A DNA stretch of 38,458 nt from JALQUL01 sp040382935 (GCA_040382935.1 JBEIEP010000029.1:1-38458); one strand, 5' to 3'. Counted from the first letter of the stretch, positions 1-7,302 are shown. Notes: generated by a model from the sequence alone, not told the origin. A program made the numbers and translations.

Positions 1-2
1 CA

Positions 3-368
3 TTCATCAGCCAATTTGAGGGCAAAGCGGCCAAAGCGGTCAAATGCTTGGAGGACGGATTTGAGGAGGCCACGGCGGTGTTTGCGCTGCCCGAGAAATA
101 CAGAAAGCGGCTACGCAGCACGAACATGCAGGAGCGGCTGACTGAGGAGGTACGCCGACGTGAACGGGTGATTCGGATATTTCCAAACGAGCAAAGCGCC
201 AAACGGCTGGTAGGGGCATTGTTAGCCGAAACCAATGAGAGCTGGGCCGAGCGGCTATACCTGGATATGCAAGATTATTGGGAGTGGCGTGAGGCCAGAG
301 TGGGGCAGCGGGCGGCGCTAGAAGTTCGCCCAGCAGGGCGAACTTCTATCCAGAGCGCTGTGGGTTAA
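3..368 (+). CDS. IS256-family (mutator type) transposase, C-terminal part
   Basis: The reading frame is open from the window edge (first full codon at 3) to TAA at 366-368, about 121 residues. It matches the C-terminal end of IS256/MULE transposases: a CLEDGFEEA segment, a proline and aromatic residues, then the hallmark STNMQERLTEEVRRRERVI (family form: TN.IERLN.E.RRR.RV), followed by FPNEQSAKRLVGALLAE. The catalytic DDE residues lie upstream and cannot be checked, so whether the enzyme is intact is unknown. The last 20 or so residues run through a perfect inverted repeat (321-346), a likely lineage-specific tail. Partial at the left because of the window, not because of visible decay. Confidence 0.85.
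   Translation, partial: FISQFEGKAAKAVKCLEDGFEEATAVFALPEKYRKRLRSTNMQERLTEEVRRRERVIRIFPNEQSAKRLVGALLAETNESWAERLYLDMQDYWEWREARVGQRAALEVRPAGRTSIQSAVG
321..346. repeat. Perfect 11-bp inverted repeat in the transposase 3' end
   Basis: Arms gaagttcgccc (321-331) and gggcgaacttc (336-346) flank a 4-base loop. The hairpin lies inside the coding region about 20 bases before the stop and has no T-run, so it is not a standard terminator. It could shield or block the transposase mRNA, or be a recombination or binding site near the IS end; this is inference. Confidence 0.6.
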
Positions 369-441
369 ATTCCAACCAAATTCAAAGGAATACGGCTTGA
401 TCTGTTGAACTGAATTTGCAGCAAAATTGGGACTTGACTTA

Positions 442-656
442 AAGATTCGCACCCCTATCTAAACGGGTAACCTCACTTTTGGCAAGGCCTACTGTCAGAT
501 CAAGTCTGAACTTCTACATGTCATTCGTGACCTACCTTGCGCAGATTTCTCACGTATTTGATTACCTGTTTGCACTAGCGTTTCACTTCGTTTACTGTAA
601 CCAACTCACAGCAGGACTTGCTCCCGCTGGTGCACGCCCATGCTGGGTCCACCACA
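442..656. other. Intergenic stretch with no recognised gene
   Basis: This lies between the presumed IS end and the porin terminator. An open frame of 84 codons on the plus strand (479-733) runs straight through the terminator hairpin, has no ribosome-binding site and resembles nothing recognised, so it is not called. The sequence is somewhat AT-rich and may be old porin-downstream DNA displaced by the IS. No tRNA or clear repeat was found. Confidence 0.5.
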
Positions 657-693
657 AAAAAGCCCCGCCGTGTTTGCCACGGCGGGGCTTTTT
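657..693 (-). terminator. Strong intrinsic terminator of the porin gene (bidirectional shape)
   Basis: Arms agccccgccgtg (661-672) and cacggcggggct (678-689) form a 12-bp GC-rich stem with loop tttgc. A-tracts on the left and T-tracts on the right make it U-tailed in both directions. It lies 40 bp after the porin stop codon, so its main job is to end the porin mRNA on the minus strand. Confidence 0.9.
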
Positions 694-733
694 AACTTTT
701 TTAACCCAAAATGGCGTTCACGCCATTAGCTGA

Positions 734-1663
734 TTAGAAGTTGTAACTAATACCCAAGCCAGTTTTGGTAGTGGTGGCATTACCAATCTTAACCCGGCGA
801 ACACCAGCGTAAGCAGCAGCCGACTTGTTCAAGGACTTGATGTACTGAGCGGCGAAGCCGTTGGAAGAAGTGCTTAGCCCAGCAAGGGTCGCCTTGTTGG
901 TTGAGAAACCAACCGATACGGAATCAGCGCCAACAGGCACACTTACCCCAACAACGTAACCTCTGTCTTTGCCATCTTGCTTGGCATTGACAATTCCACC
1001 GGATACAGTGGCGACACCCAAGTCATATTGAGCCGCCAAAACATTAGCGGTCGACTTTGTAGCGCCAGTCACATTGTAGGATTGGTTCGCAAAGTTGACG
1101 GTTAAGGGGCCTTTGGCATAGTTCAGTCCTAAACCATTGTATTTACTATCCTTATACACCGGAGCCGTCATAACCATGGCTTGAAAACCATTCATATTAG
1201 GCGATGTGTACTGAATAGACTTGGCAGCATTGCCTTTTTCGGTATTGCCCAAGTCATACTTCCAAGCTGCCCCAAGGGCTGCCACAGGTGTAAAACCATC
1301 GGTATAACCCAAGGCATCACTGGTCGAAATCGCATTGTCAAACGGAGTCCAGTCGGTACCCATGCTGATGGTACCAAAACTGCCCGCTACAGCAACGGTC
1401 GCAACGCGATTAAAGCCGCTGAACGCGGCATTGCCGTCGGTATCACCAATCTGGCCTTCGAGTTTGAAGGACAAGGTCAGGTCACCGGCCTTTTGCTCGC
1501 CTTTAACGCCAAAACGGCTTGTTTCCCAGCCATTAAGGCCTACATCGGCTTTCTTGCCGGTAACTTTTGATACGCCAGCATCCAACTTACCGTAAACGGT
1601 CACTTGGGCAGAGGCAACGCCTACTGCTGCAAAGGCAGCCAAGGCAATTAGTGATTTTTTCAT
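734..1663 (-). CDS. Outer-membrane porin (Gram-negative, Burkholderiales type)
   Basis: This 309-residue protein is expected to form a trimeric 16-strand beta-barrel channel for small hydrophilic solutes in the outer membrane. It starts with a clear Sec signal peptide (MKKSLIALAAF..., cleavage expected after VASA, before QVTVYGKLDAG), continues with the typical QVTVYG first strand, and ends in GLGISYNF, the terminal Phe being the usual BAM recognition signal. Porins of this family are usually 330-380 residues, so this one is on the short side. The start ATG at 1663 has a GGAGT ribosome-binding site 7 bases upstream. It is monocistronic: a strong terminator follows, and a long (about 400 bp) region lies upstream, divergent from coq7. 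Substrate preference cannot be read from sequence. Confidence 0.92.
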   Translation of the reverse strand: MKKSLIALAAFAAVGVASAQVTVYGKLDAGVSKVTGKKADVGLNGWETSRFGVKGEQKAGDLTLSFKLEGQIGDTDGNAAFSGFNRVATVAVAGSFGTISMGTDWTPFDNAISTSDALGYTDGFTPVAALGAAWKYDLGNTEKGNAAKSIQYTSPNMNGFQAMVMTAPVYKDSKYNGLGLNYAKGPLTVNFANQSYNVTGATKSTANVLAAQYDLGVATVSGGIVNAKQDGKDRGYVVGVSVPVGADSVSVGFSTNKATLAGLSTSSNGFAAQYIKSLNKSAAAYAGVRRVKIGNATTTKTGLGISYNF

Positions 1664-1805
1664 TCAAGTACTCCAAAGTTAAAAATACAACGAAACGCTT
1701 TTCAGACGCATGGGCGTCGCACATGACCCGACTTAAAAATTCGCTTCGAAATGGCCCCGATAGGTATCGAGTCATGTGATTGAAACATAATGCGCAGCAC
1801 CCGCC

Positions 1806-1860
1806 AAATTTTGAAGGCGAAATTTTGAAGTTCAATGCAATGCGTTGCGTAGGCGCAACG
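1806..1860. promoter_or_regulatory. Direct repeats and inverted repeat upstream of the porin gene
   Basis: Between the divergent porin and coq7 genes (1664-2061) no gene is seen. The stretch holds two copies of aaattttgaag (1806-1816 and 1820-1830; 14-bp period, more than one helical turn) and a perfect 7-bp inverted repeat cgttgcg-tagg-cgcaacg (1843-1860). Tandem short repeats ahead of porin genes are often bound by OmpR-like response regulators, but the identity of any binder is inference. I could not fix convincing -35/-10 boxes for either gene. Confidence 0.35.
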
Positions 1861-2061
1861 TTTGAGGTGGAGTTGAATTGCCCTTGATCTACCAATGAAA
1901 TGGGTGCTGGTGCTTGGATAAGTACGGCACCATCCAACCGACCTACTAATGACCTGATAATGGTGGGCCATTGCGTTTCATTTTTTGTTTCTACCGCTTG
2001 GGAATCATTTCGTTTTGTACGCTTGGCAGCTTGCTGCTTCTATTGGCACAAACACCTTTCC

Positions 2062-2703
2062 ATGAACAAATTTCCCTCACACATTGACCAGGTTATATTG
2101 CAGTTTGAAGCTGGGCTGCGCGCGGTTCAAGGGCACCGGCTTACGAGTTCGGCAAAGGCAACGCCTACTGTCACTTCGGTGGATACGCTGACCACTGAAG
2201 AGAAAAAGCACGCCGCAGCCTTGATGCGCATTAACCACGTAGGTGAGGTGTGCGCGCAGGCGCTTTACAACGCTCAAGCGGTGGCCACTCATGACGCCCA
2301 ACTTAAAGCCCATTTCAAGACCGCAGCCCTTGAAGAAGGCGACCACCTGGCCTGGACGCGCCAGCGCACCGAGGAACTGGGCGGGCGCACCAGCCTGCTC
2401 AACCCCCTGTGGTATGCAGGTGCTTTTGGTTTTGGGCTTGTTGCCGGGCGGTTTGGCGACAGGGTAAGCCTAGGTTTTGTGGTGGAAACCGAGCGCCAGG
2501 TTGAAGCCCACTTGGACGGGCATCTGCACACCCTACCCAAAAATGACCACGCCTCGCGCGCGATTGTTGAGCAAATGAAAGCCGATGAGGTAGAGCATGC
2601 CAAGCAGGCGCTACAAAAAGGGGCTGTGGCCTTGCCAAGCCCTGTTAAACACCTAATGAAGGCTGCTGCCAAAGTGATGACCACTGTGGCTTATCGCATC
2701 TAG
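2062..2703 (+). CDS. coq7: 2-polyprenyl-3-methyl-6-methoxy-1,4-benzoquinone monooxygenase (ubiquinone biosynthesis)
   Basis: This 213-residue di-iron hydroxylase carries out the penultimate step of aerobic ubiquinone synthesis, hydroxylating demethoxyubiquinone at the membrane. The two ferritin-like iron-binding half sites are both intact: E62 in the NHVGEVCAQALY segment with EEGDH (E92xxH95), then E144 in VETERQVEAH with DEVEH (E176xxH179). The ATG at 2062 is chosen because homology begins there (MNKFPSHIDQVI); the frame stays open 54 codons upstream but that part is not protein-like. The ribosome-binding site is poor. It is divergent from the porin and followed by the oppositely oriented OsmC-like gene. 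Confidence 0.93.
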   Translation: MNKFPSHIDQVILQFEAGLRAVQGHRLTSSAKATPTVTSVDTLTTEEKKHAAALMRINHVGEVCAQALYNAQAVATHDAQLKAHFKTAALEEGDHLAWTRQRTEELGGRTSLLNPLWYAGAFGFGLVAGRFGDRVSLGFVVETERQVEAHLDGHLHTLPKNDHASRAIVEQMKADEVEHAKQALQKGAVALPSPVKHLMKAAAKVMTTVAYRI

Positions 2704-2771
2704 CGAGGGCACCCGTTGTGCGGCACAGTACGCCCAGTCGGCCTACTTTCTACGCGATCTATTAGTACCGT

Positions 2772-3230
2772 CTATTCTGGCGATGTGTCTTGCACTTCAA
2801 AGCTGGTGGTAATCTGCGCCGTTTTGCCCAGCATGATGCTGGCCGAGCAGTATTTTTCATGACTGAGCGCGACAGCCCGCTCAACCACCTGGGTTTGCAG
2901 ACCTTTACCGCTCACTACAAAATGCATATTAATGGTGGTGAAGACTTTAGGGTCCACCTGTGCCCGCTCTGCCGATAACTTCACGCTACACCCGCTAACC
3001 GCATGGCGGCCACGCTTCAAAATCAGCACCACATCGTAGGCCGTACACCCCCCCATTCCTGCCAGCAACAACTCCATGGGTCGTGGGGCCAAGTTTTGAC
3101 CCCCGTTGTCTGGTTTGGCCGCATCCGGGGCGCCATCCATTGCAACGATATGGCCGCTGCCGGTTTCTGCCACAAAACCCATTCCTGACCGGGTGTTTAA
3201 GGCACCCGTCCAACTTACTGTGCATTCCAT
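2772..3230 (-). CDS. OsmC-family peroxiredoxin-like protein
   Basis: At 152 residues it has the length of the OsmC/YhfA group of thiol-dependent hydroperoxide reductases. Both expected redox cysteines are present: C62 in LLAGMGGCTAYDV and C128 in LSHEKYCSAS. The N-terminal strand region carries GQNLAPRPMELLLA, the usual NP-P-E-LLL signature of the family. It acts in the cytoplasm as a dimer. YhfA-type members are less well defined than OsmC or Ohr, so the natural peroxide substrate is open. Single gene, convergent with coq7 (68 bp between stops). Confidence 0.88.
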   Translation of the reverse strand: MECTVSWTGALNTRSGMGFVAETGSGHIVAMDGAPDAAKPDNGGQNLAPRPMELLLAGMGGCTAYDVVLILKRGRHAVSGCSVKLSAERAQVDPKVFTTINMHFVVSGKGLQTQVVERAVALSHEKYCSASIMLGKTAQITTSFEVQDTSPE

Positions 3231-3389
3231 GTTAATCAGCCTTTTTCATCAATCGTCGCTACCGTGACATTTCGGTGCCTATCCCTATTGTGCAACCGAC
3301 GGGCAACCGGGGAAATCTGTCGCTTTTTTTCAATCGCTTGCAATTTAGAGTCTCAACTCTGTTGCATTGCAGCAATTTTAAGTAAACTC

Positions 3390-3498
3390 GGCTTCAGTTA
3401 CTGGCTTTGTTCAAAGTGCAGTGTACAGCTTGTCTCCTCCATCCTCTGAAAAGATGGATTTAGCCCCGGCGCTTCAATGCTCCGGGGCTTTTTTTGTC
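3390..3498 (+). ncRNA. Candidate small RNA or leader ending in an intrinsic terminator before ilvA
   Basis: Between the divergent OsmC and ilvA genes lie two adjacent hairpins: tccatc/gatgga (3438-3443 with 3453-3458) and agccccgg/ccggggct (3462-3469 with 3482-3489). The second is followed directly by a run of eight Ts. The first hairpin is preceded by and includes tctcctccatcc, an anti-Shine-Dalgarno-like C/U-rich stretch typical of regulatory sRNAs that block translation. No plus-strand protein gene lies upstream for this terminator to serve, so it ends either a free sRNA or an ilvA leader (attenuator). The 5' end is unknown; 3390 is a rough guess and no convincing promoter was fixed. Confidence 0.45.
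3462..3498 (+). terminator. Intrinsic terminator upstream of ilvA
   Basis: An 8-bp GC stem (agccccgg with ccggggct), extended by two more pairs past a mismatch, with a loop around ttcaat and a following T8 tract. It lies 49 bases before the ilvA start and points towards ilvA. Confidence 0.8.
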
Positions 3499-3534
3499 TG
3501 GGCCTTTACCCCAGGCGGCTGAGCGAGCACCCGA

Positions 3535-3540
3535 TATGAT
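3535..3540 (+). promoter_or_regulatory. -10-like box immediately before ilvA (possible leaderless start)
   Basis: TATGAT sits 6 bases upstream of the ilvA ATG, which would put the transcription start at or next to the A of the start codon. There is no real Shine-Dalgarno sequence. No good -35 box is seen. Compare the same arrangement at psd and apaG. Confidence 0.35.
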
Positions 3541-3546
3541 TGGGGT

Positions 3547-5118
3547 ATGAAAAAGTCCACATCCGCTAGTACCACGCCCACCGCTGCGCTTTCGCCGTCA
3601 GACTACTTGATCAAGATTTTGAACGCCAAGGTGTATGACGTGGCCATAGAGAGCGACCTTCAAATGGCCGCCCAGCTAAGCCAACGATGCCAGAACACGG
3701 TGTTACTCAAGCGCGAAGACCAGCAGCCCGTGCACAGCTTTAAGTTGCGGGGGGCCTATAACAAGATGGCCCAATTGGCGCCCGCAGCGCTAAAGAAGGG
3801 GGTGATTTGTGCATCAGCCGGAAACCATGCCCAGGGGGTGGCGCTGGCTGCTAGGCGACTTAATACCCGAGCCGTGGTCGTAATGCCTACAACCACGCCG
3901 CAACTGAAAGTGGATGCGGTACTAAGCCTAGGCGGCGAGGTGGTATTGCACGGAGACAGCTACTCCGATGCCTACCACCACGCGTTGGAGCTGCAACAAA
4001 AAAGGGGACTTAGCTTTGTGCATCCCTTTGATGACCCGGATGTGATCGCTGGACAAGGCACCGTCGCCATGGAGATATTGCGCCAACACCAAGGCCCTCT
4101 GGATGCCGTGTTTGTGGCCATTGGTGGAGGGGGGCTTATTTCAGGCGTTGCCAACTACATTAAGGCGGTGCGACCCGGCATCAAAGTCATTGGCGTTCAA
4201 ATGAACGACTCCAATGCGATGCAAAGTTCGGTGCTGGCCAACACGCGGGTGACCCTGGCCGAGGTCGGATTGTTTGCCGATGGCACTGCCGTCAAATTGG
4301 TGGGCGAAGAAACCTTTAGAGTGGCCAAAGACCTAGTGGACGAGTTTGTGGTGGTCAACACCGATGCCGTGTGTGCGGCGATTAAAGACGTGTTTAACGA
4401 TACGCGCAGCATTGTGGAGCCGTCAGGCGCTATGGCGGTTGCGGCGGTTAAGCAGTACATTGAAACCCACCGCTGCAAAGGCAAAACTTTTGCAGCCATC
4501 CTATGCGGCGCCAACATGAATTTTGACCGGCTGCGTTTTGTGGCCGAGCGGGCCGAGGCGGGCGAAGAGCGTGAGGCGCTGTTCGCTGTCACCATCCCCG
4601 AAGAGCGGGGCAGCTTCCGGCGGTTTTGCGCTTTGATAGGCGATCTTCCGGGTGCGGCGCGCAATGTGACGGAATTCAATTACCGCATGGCGCACGCCGA
4701 CAAAGCCCATGTGTTTGTCGGCCTTAGCACCCATGCCAAAGGCGAAAGCGCCAAAATCGCCAAGGCGTTTAAGAAACAAGGATTCGCGGCAATTGACCTC
4801 ACCCATGACGACCTGGCGCGTGACCATATCCGGCACATGGTGGGCGGGCCCAGCGCTTTGGCCACAAATGAGCGTCTGCTGCGTTTTGAGTTCCCAGAGC
4901 GGCCTGGCGCACTCATGAAGTTCCTCAATGCCATGCGCCCCAACTGGAACATCAGCCTGTTTCATTACCGCAACCAAGGGGCAGACTACGGCCGCATTTT
5001 GATAGGGCTGCAAGTACCGGAAACAGATGGTCTGGCATTTACGGACTTTTTGACCGATCTGGGCTACCCGGTGGCAGAAGAAACCCGCAATCCGTTGTAC
5101 CGACTTTTCTTAAATTAA
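3547..5118 (+). CDS. ilvA: Threonine ammonia-lyase, biosynthetic
   Basis: The enzyme deaminates threonine to 2-oxobutanoate, the first step committed to isoleucine, using pyridoxal phosphate. The 523-residue length fits the long, feedback-regulated biosynthetic class. The catalytic lysine is K66 in HSFKLRGAYNKM, and the phosphate-binding loop is GGGG at 193-196 (VAIGGGGLISG). After about residue 330 come two ACT-like regulatory modules (starting near ALFAVTIPEERGSFRRF and LLRFEFPERPGALMKF) that bind isoleucine/valine in the family. Single gene; an intrinsic terminator upstream suggests attenuation or a separate sRNA. The downstream gene is only a 37-codon stub. Confidence 0.95.
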   Translation: MKKSTSASTTPTAALSPSDYLIKILNAKVYDVAIESDLQMAAQLSQRCQNTVLLKREDQQPVHSFKLRGAYNKMAQLAPAALKKGVICASAGNHAQGVALAARRLNTRAVVVMPTTTPQLKVDAVLSLGGEVVLHGDSYSDAYHHALELQQKRGLSFVHPFDDPDVIAGQGTVAMEILRQHQGPLDAVFVAIGGGGLISGVANYIKAVRPGIKVIGVQMNDSNAMQSSVLANTRVTLAEVGLFADGTAVKLVGEETFRVAKDLVDEFVVVNTDAVCAAIKDVFNDTRSIVEPSGAMAVAAVKQYIETHRCKGKTFAAILCGANMNFDRLRFVAERAEAGEEREALFAVTIPEERGSFRRFCALIGDLPGAARNVTEFNYRMAHADKAHVFVGLSTHAKGESAKIAKAFKKQGFAAIDLTHDDLARDHIRHMVGGPSALATNERLLRFEFPERPGALMKFLNAMRPNWNISLFHYRNQGADYGRILIGLQVPETDGLAFTDFLTDLGYPVAEETRNPLYRLFLN

Positions 5119-5253
5119 GCCCTGCCCGACGCCATGGCGCGCGACCCTTAGCCAAAAGAGGCTGAGTGGCGATTTGATCGGCGTTTTGCCGTTCAATCTT
5201 CGCTGCTTAGGTGTAGCATCCCCAGATCGATCAACTAAATTCGGGCGTCTTCA

Positions 5254-5367
5254 ATGAACAAGGTAGCAAACCGCAGAGAATTTTTGATCCATGTGGGTTC
5301 AGCTTCAGCTGTCATCTCGGCAGGGGCCGCACTTAGCGCCTGCGGAAAACGAGGTGCGAAGCTATAA
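5254..5367 (+). pseudogene. Tat signal/lipobox stub, probable 5' remnant of a Tat-exported lipoprotein gene
   Basis: This 37-codon frame encodes a complete twin-arginine signal: NRREFL at residues 6-11, a hydrophobic Ala/Ser-rich stretch, then a lipobox LSAC. It stops only eight residues after and including the lipobox Cys (CGKRGAKL). Such signals head periplasmic oxidoreductases or phosphatases of several hundred residues, so the body of the protein is missing; the rlmJ 3' end begins 18 bp later on the other strand. Most likely a deletion remnant. A functional micro-lipoprotein cannot be excluded. The ribosome-binding site is weak. Confidence 0.6.
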
Positions 5368-5384
5368 ACCCTAGCTCAGCCTTT

Positions 5385-6278
5385 TTAGGACACCTCTAGC
5401 ACCGACATGGCGTGGGTGTCCTGCCCCAAGCATTGAACCAACTGAGGCAAAGCGGGCTCAAGTTGGGCTTTGAGGGTGTAGGGGGGATTGATGACAAAAA
5501 TCCCGCTACCCGCCAACCCGCCGCCGGGCGCTGCAGCCCCGCCGCTTGGTGTCTTGCCGCCCCGCACCTGCAGCGAGGCGTGCAACCAAGGTCTGCCTGC
5601 TTGGTTGCTAAGGGTTTTAAGCCTACGCGGTAAGTTGTGCGCCTCAAGCCTGGCAATGATGGGGTACCACACAAAGTAGGTGCCAGTCGAAAACCGTGTG
5701 AGGCCGGTGGCGATCAGGTCTTGAACTTTGGCGTAATCGGTTTTGATTTCATAGCTGGGGTCGCACACCAATAGGCCGCGGCGCGAGGCGGGTGGGAAGA
5801 ATTTTGGAACGCTGGTAAACCCATCTTCCCGAAACACCTCAATGCTGGCACCTGCCCGGTGTTTGCGCATTTCCGTAGTGAGTAGCCGCCCATCGGTGGG
5901 GTGTAGTTCAAACAGTTTGAGCTTGTCCTGGCCGCGTAGTTGGCTATTGACCCATACAGGAGACCCTGGGTAATTGACGCACCGCCCGCCTGCGTTAAAT
6001 GTTTTAAGCAGGCCAAGGTATTGTCCAAGCAGGGGGTCCAAAGTCGCTCCAAGGTCTTGTTGCGCGGCCGTCCACAGTTTTTGTACCCCTTCGATGGCTT
6101 CGCCGCTGGTTTGCGCCTGCCCACCATCTAAGCGGTACATACCCGCACCCGCATGACTGTCTACCACCGTAATAGGCACTGGCTTTTCGGTCATGTACCG
6201 AACAATTGCCAACAGCGCGGCGTGCTTGAGTACGTCTGCGTGGTTGCCGCTGTGAAATCCGTGTCGGTAGCTGAACAT
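5385..6278 (-). CDS. rlmJ: 23S rRNA (adenine(2030)-N6)-methyltransferase
   Basis: This 297-residue SAM-dependent enzyme methylates A2030 of 23S rRNA. The ATG at 6278 is chosen because the family begins with MFSYRHGFHSGNHADVLKH; the frame continues 19 codons further up without homology. The SAM-binding motif is VVDSHAGAG, and the catalytic motif of N6-adenine methyltransferases appears as DPSYE instead of the commoner DPPY. Single gene, divergent from rplM-rpsI; its start region overlaps the area just upstream of the rplM promoter. Confidence 0.92.
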   Translation of the reverse strand: MFSYRHGFHSGNHADVLKHAALLAIVRYMTEKPVPITVVDSHAGAGMYRLDGGQAQTSGEAIEGVQKLWTAAQQDLGATLDPLLGQYLGLLKTFNAGGRCVNYPGSPVWVNSQLRGQDKLKLFELHPTDGRLLTTEMRKHRAGASIEVFREDGFTSVPKFFPPASRRGLLVCDPSYEIKTDYAKVQDLIATGLTRFSTGTYFVWYPIIARLEAHNLPRRLKTLSNQAGRPWLHASLQVRGGKTPSGGAAAPGGGLAGSGIFVINPPYTLKAQLEPALPQLVQCLGQDTHAMSVLEVS

Positions 6279-6311
6279 GAATGGTGCCTTAAAGCGCCGT
6301 GGAAAGAACGC

Positions 6312-6340
6312 TTCCCAACGGCCATAGAATTTCATATAAT
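6312..6340 (+). promoter_or_regulatory. Sigma-70-type promoter of rplM-rpsI
   Basis: A -35-like ttccca (6312-6317), a 17-bp spacer and a perfect TATAAT (6335-6340). Predicted start is around 6347, giving a leader of about 105 nt. The -10 is consensus; the -35 matches 4 of 6. Confidence 0.6.
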
Positions 6341-6346
6341 AGTCGG

Positions 6347-6452
6347 CTTTGCAGCGTTTTGAAGGCCCCGCGGCAAAGTTTAAACACCACCTAAGAGGTT
6401 CCCACTAGAGGAACGCCGACCGTGGAAAAGGGCCTACATTTACAGGAACACT
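6347..6452 (+). promoter_or_regulatory. 5' leader of rplM-rpsI, possible autoregulatory structure
   Basis: The predicted untranslated leader contains a small hairpin gttcc/ggaac (6398-6402 with 6410-6414) and GC-rich segments. rplM leaders in other bacteria bind L13 for feedback control. No recognised leader motif is matched here, so function is inference. The start codon is preceded by acaggaacact. Confidence 0.3.
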
Positions 6453-6896
6453 ATGACTACTTTCAGCGCAAAACCCGCTGAGGTTGTGCATGAGTGGTTT
6501 GTGATTGACGCGACCAATATGGTCCTCGGACGAGTAGCCAGCGAAGTTGCTCTCCGTTTGCGTGGTAAACACAAGCCTATCTACACACCTCACGTTGACA
6601 CCGGCGATTACATCGTTGTGATTAACGCCTCCAAACTGGTGGTTACCGGCACCAAGTCTTTGGATAAAATTTACTACCGTCACTCGGGCTTCCCAGGCGG
6701 TATTACGGCCACCAATTTCCGTGACCTGCAGGCCAAACACCCCAACCGCGCCCTTGAAAAGGCCGTTAAAGGTATGCTGCCCAAAGGCCCATTGGGCTAC
6801 GCCATGATTAAAAAGCTGAAGGTGTATGGCGGCAGCGAGCATCCCCATGCTGCCCAAATGCCTAAGGTTCTGGAACTTAAAGGAGCGGCCAAATGA
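6453..6896 (+). CDS. rplM: 50S ribosomal protein L13
   Basis: 147 residues (E. coli 142). Typical features are VIDATNMVLGRVASEVA, the GKHKPIYTPHVDTGDYIVVINA core and the C-terminal LKVYGGSEHPHAAQ segment. It is an early-assembly protein of the large subunit. Its stop overlaps the rpsI start in an ATGA junction, so the two are translationally coupled. The promoter lies about 110 bp upstream. Confidence 0.98.
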   Translation: MTTFSAKPAEVVHEWFVIDATNMVLGRVASEVALRLRGKHKPIYTPHVDTGDYIVVINASKLVVTGTKSLDKIYYRHSGFPGGITATNFRDLQAKHPNRALEKAVKGMLPKGPLGYAMIKKLKVYGGSEHPHAAQMPKVLELKGAAK

Positions 6897-7285
6897 TTGG
6901 TGATTGGAATAATGGCACCGGCCGTCGCAAATCCAGCGTTGCCCGTGTGTTCCTGAAAAAAGGCTCCGGACAAATCCGCGTTAACGGTAAAGACATTGCT
7001 GAATTTTTTGGTCGTGCAACCTCTATCATGATCGTGAAGCAACCCCTGTTGCTGACCAACCATGCCGACACCTTTGACATTCAAGTCAATGTCAACGGCG
7101 GCGGTGAGTCTGGCCAAGCCGGTGCGACGCGCCACGGCATTACCCGCGCTTTGATTGATTACGATCCAACGCTCAAACCTATGCTGAGCCAAGCGGGATT
7201 CGTCACCCGTGACGCCCGTGAAGTTGAACGTAAAAAGGTGGGCTTGCGCTCTGCACGCCGCCGCAAGCAGTTCAGCAAGCGTTAA
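6893..7285 (+). CDS. rpsI: 30S ribosomal protein S9
   Basis: 130 residues, full length. It contains GTGRRKSSVARVFL, GGGESGQAGATRHGITRAL and the basic C-terminal tail ending in QFSKR that reaches the P-site tRNA in the ribosome. The start ATG overlaps the rplM stop by 4 bases. The operon ends with an intrinsic terminator 18 bp downstream. Confidence 0.98.
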   Translation: MIGDWNNGTGRRKSSVARVFLKKGSGQIRVNGKDIAEFFGRATSIMIVKQPLLLTNHADTFDIQVNVNGGGESGQAGATRHGITRALIDYDPTLKPMLSQAGFVTRDAREVERKKVGLRSARRRKQFSKR

Positions 7286-7302
7286 TCGTTTTCTTTCTGC
7301 GC

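Larger units (their letters stand above)
1..441 (+). mobile_element. IS256-family insertion sequence, right-hand part (left part outside window)
   Basis: The transposase 3' end is followed by about 70 bp of non-coding sequence ending near a segment reading gcaaaattgggacttgactt, which has the look of an IS terminus. The exact right end and any target-site duplication cannot be fixed because the left inverted repeat is not in the window. The family call rests on the transposase; the border at about 441 is a guess. Confidence 0.45.

Noticed and set aside
479..733. 84-codon plus-strand frame between the IS and the porin
   Set aside because: It reads through the strong terminator hairpin, lacks a ribosome-binding site and shows no family resemblance.
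1181..1570. 129-codon frame antisense to the porin
   Set aside because: Shadow frame; the minus-strand porin has a signal peptide, RBS and terminal Phe.
1900..2061. 54-codon N-terminal extension of coq7
   Set aside because: Sequence is not Coq7-like; homology begins at the ATG at 2062.
3318..3330. T-run after a weak stem (cgctttttttc) as a second terminator before ilvA
   Set aside because: The possible stem is only about 4 bp; not convincing.
4197..4679. 160-codon frame antisense to ilvA
   Set aside because: Shadow of a well-supported gene; Ser/Ala/Thr-rich and without motifs.
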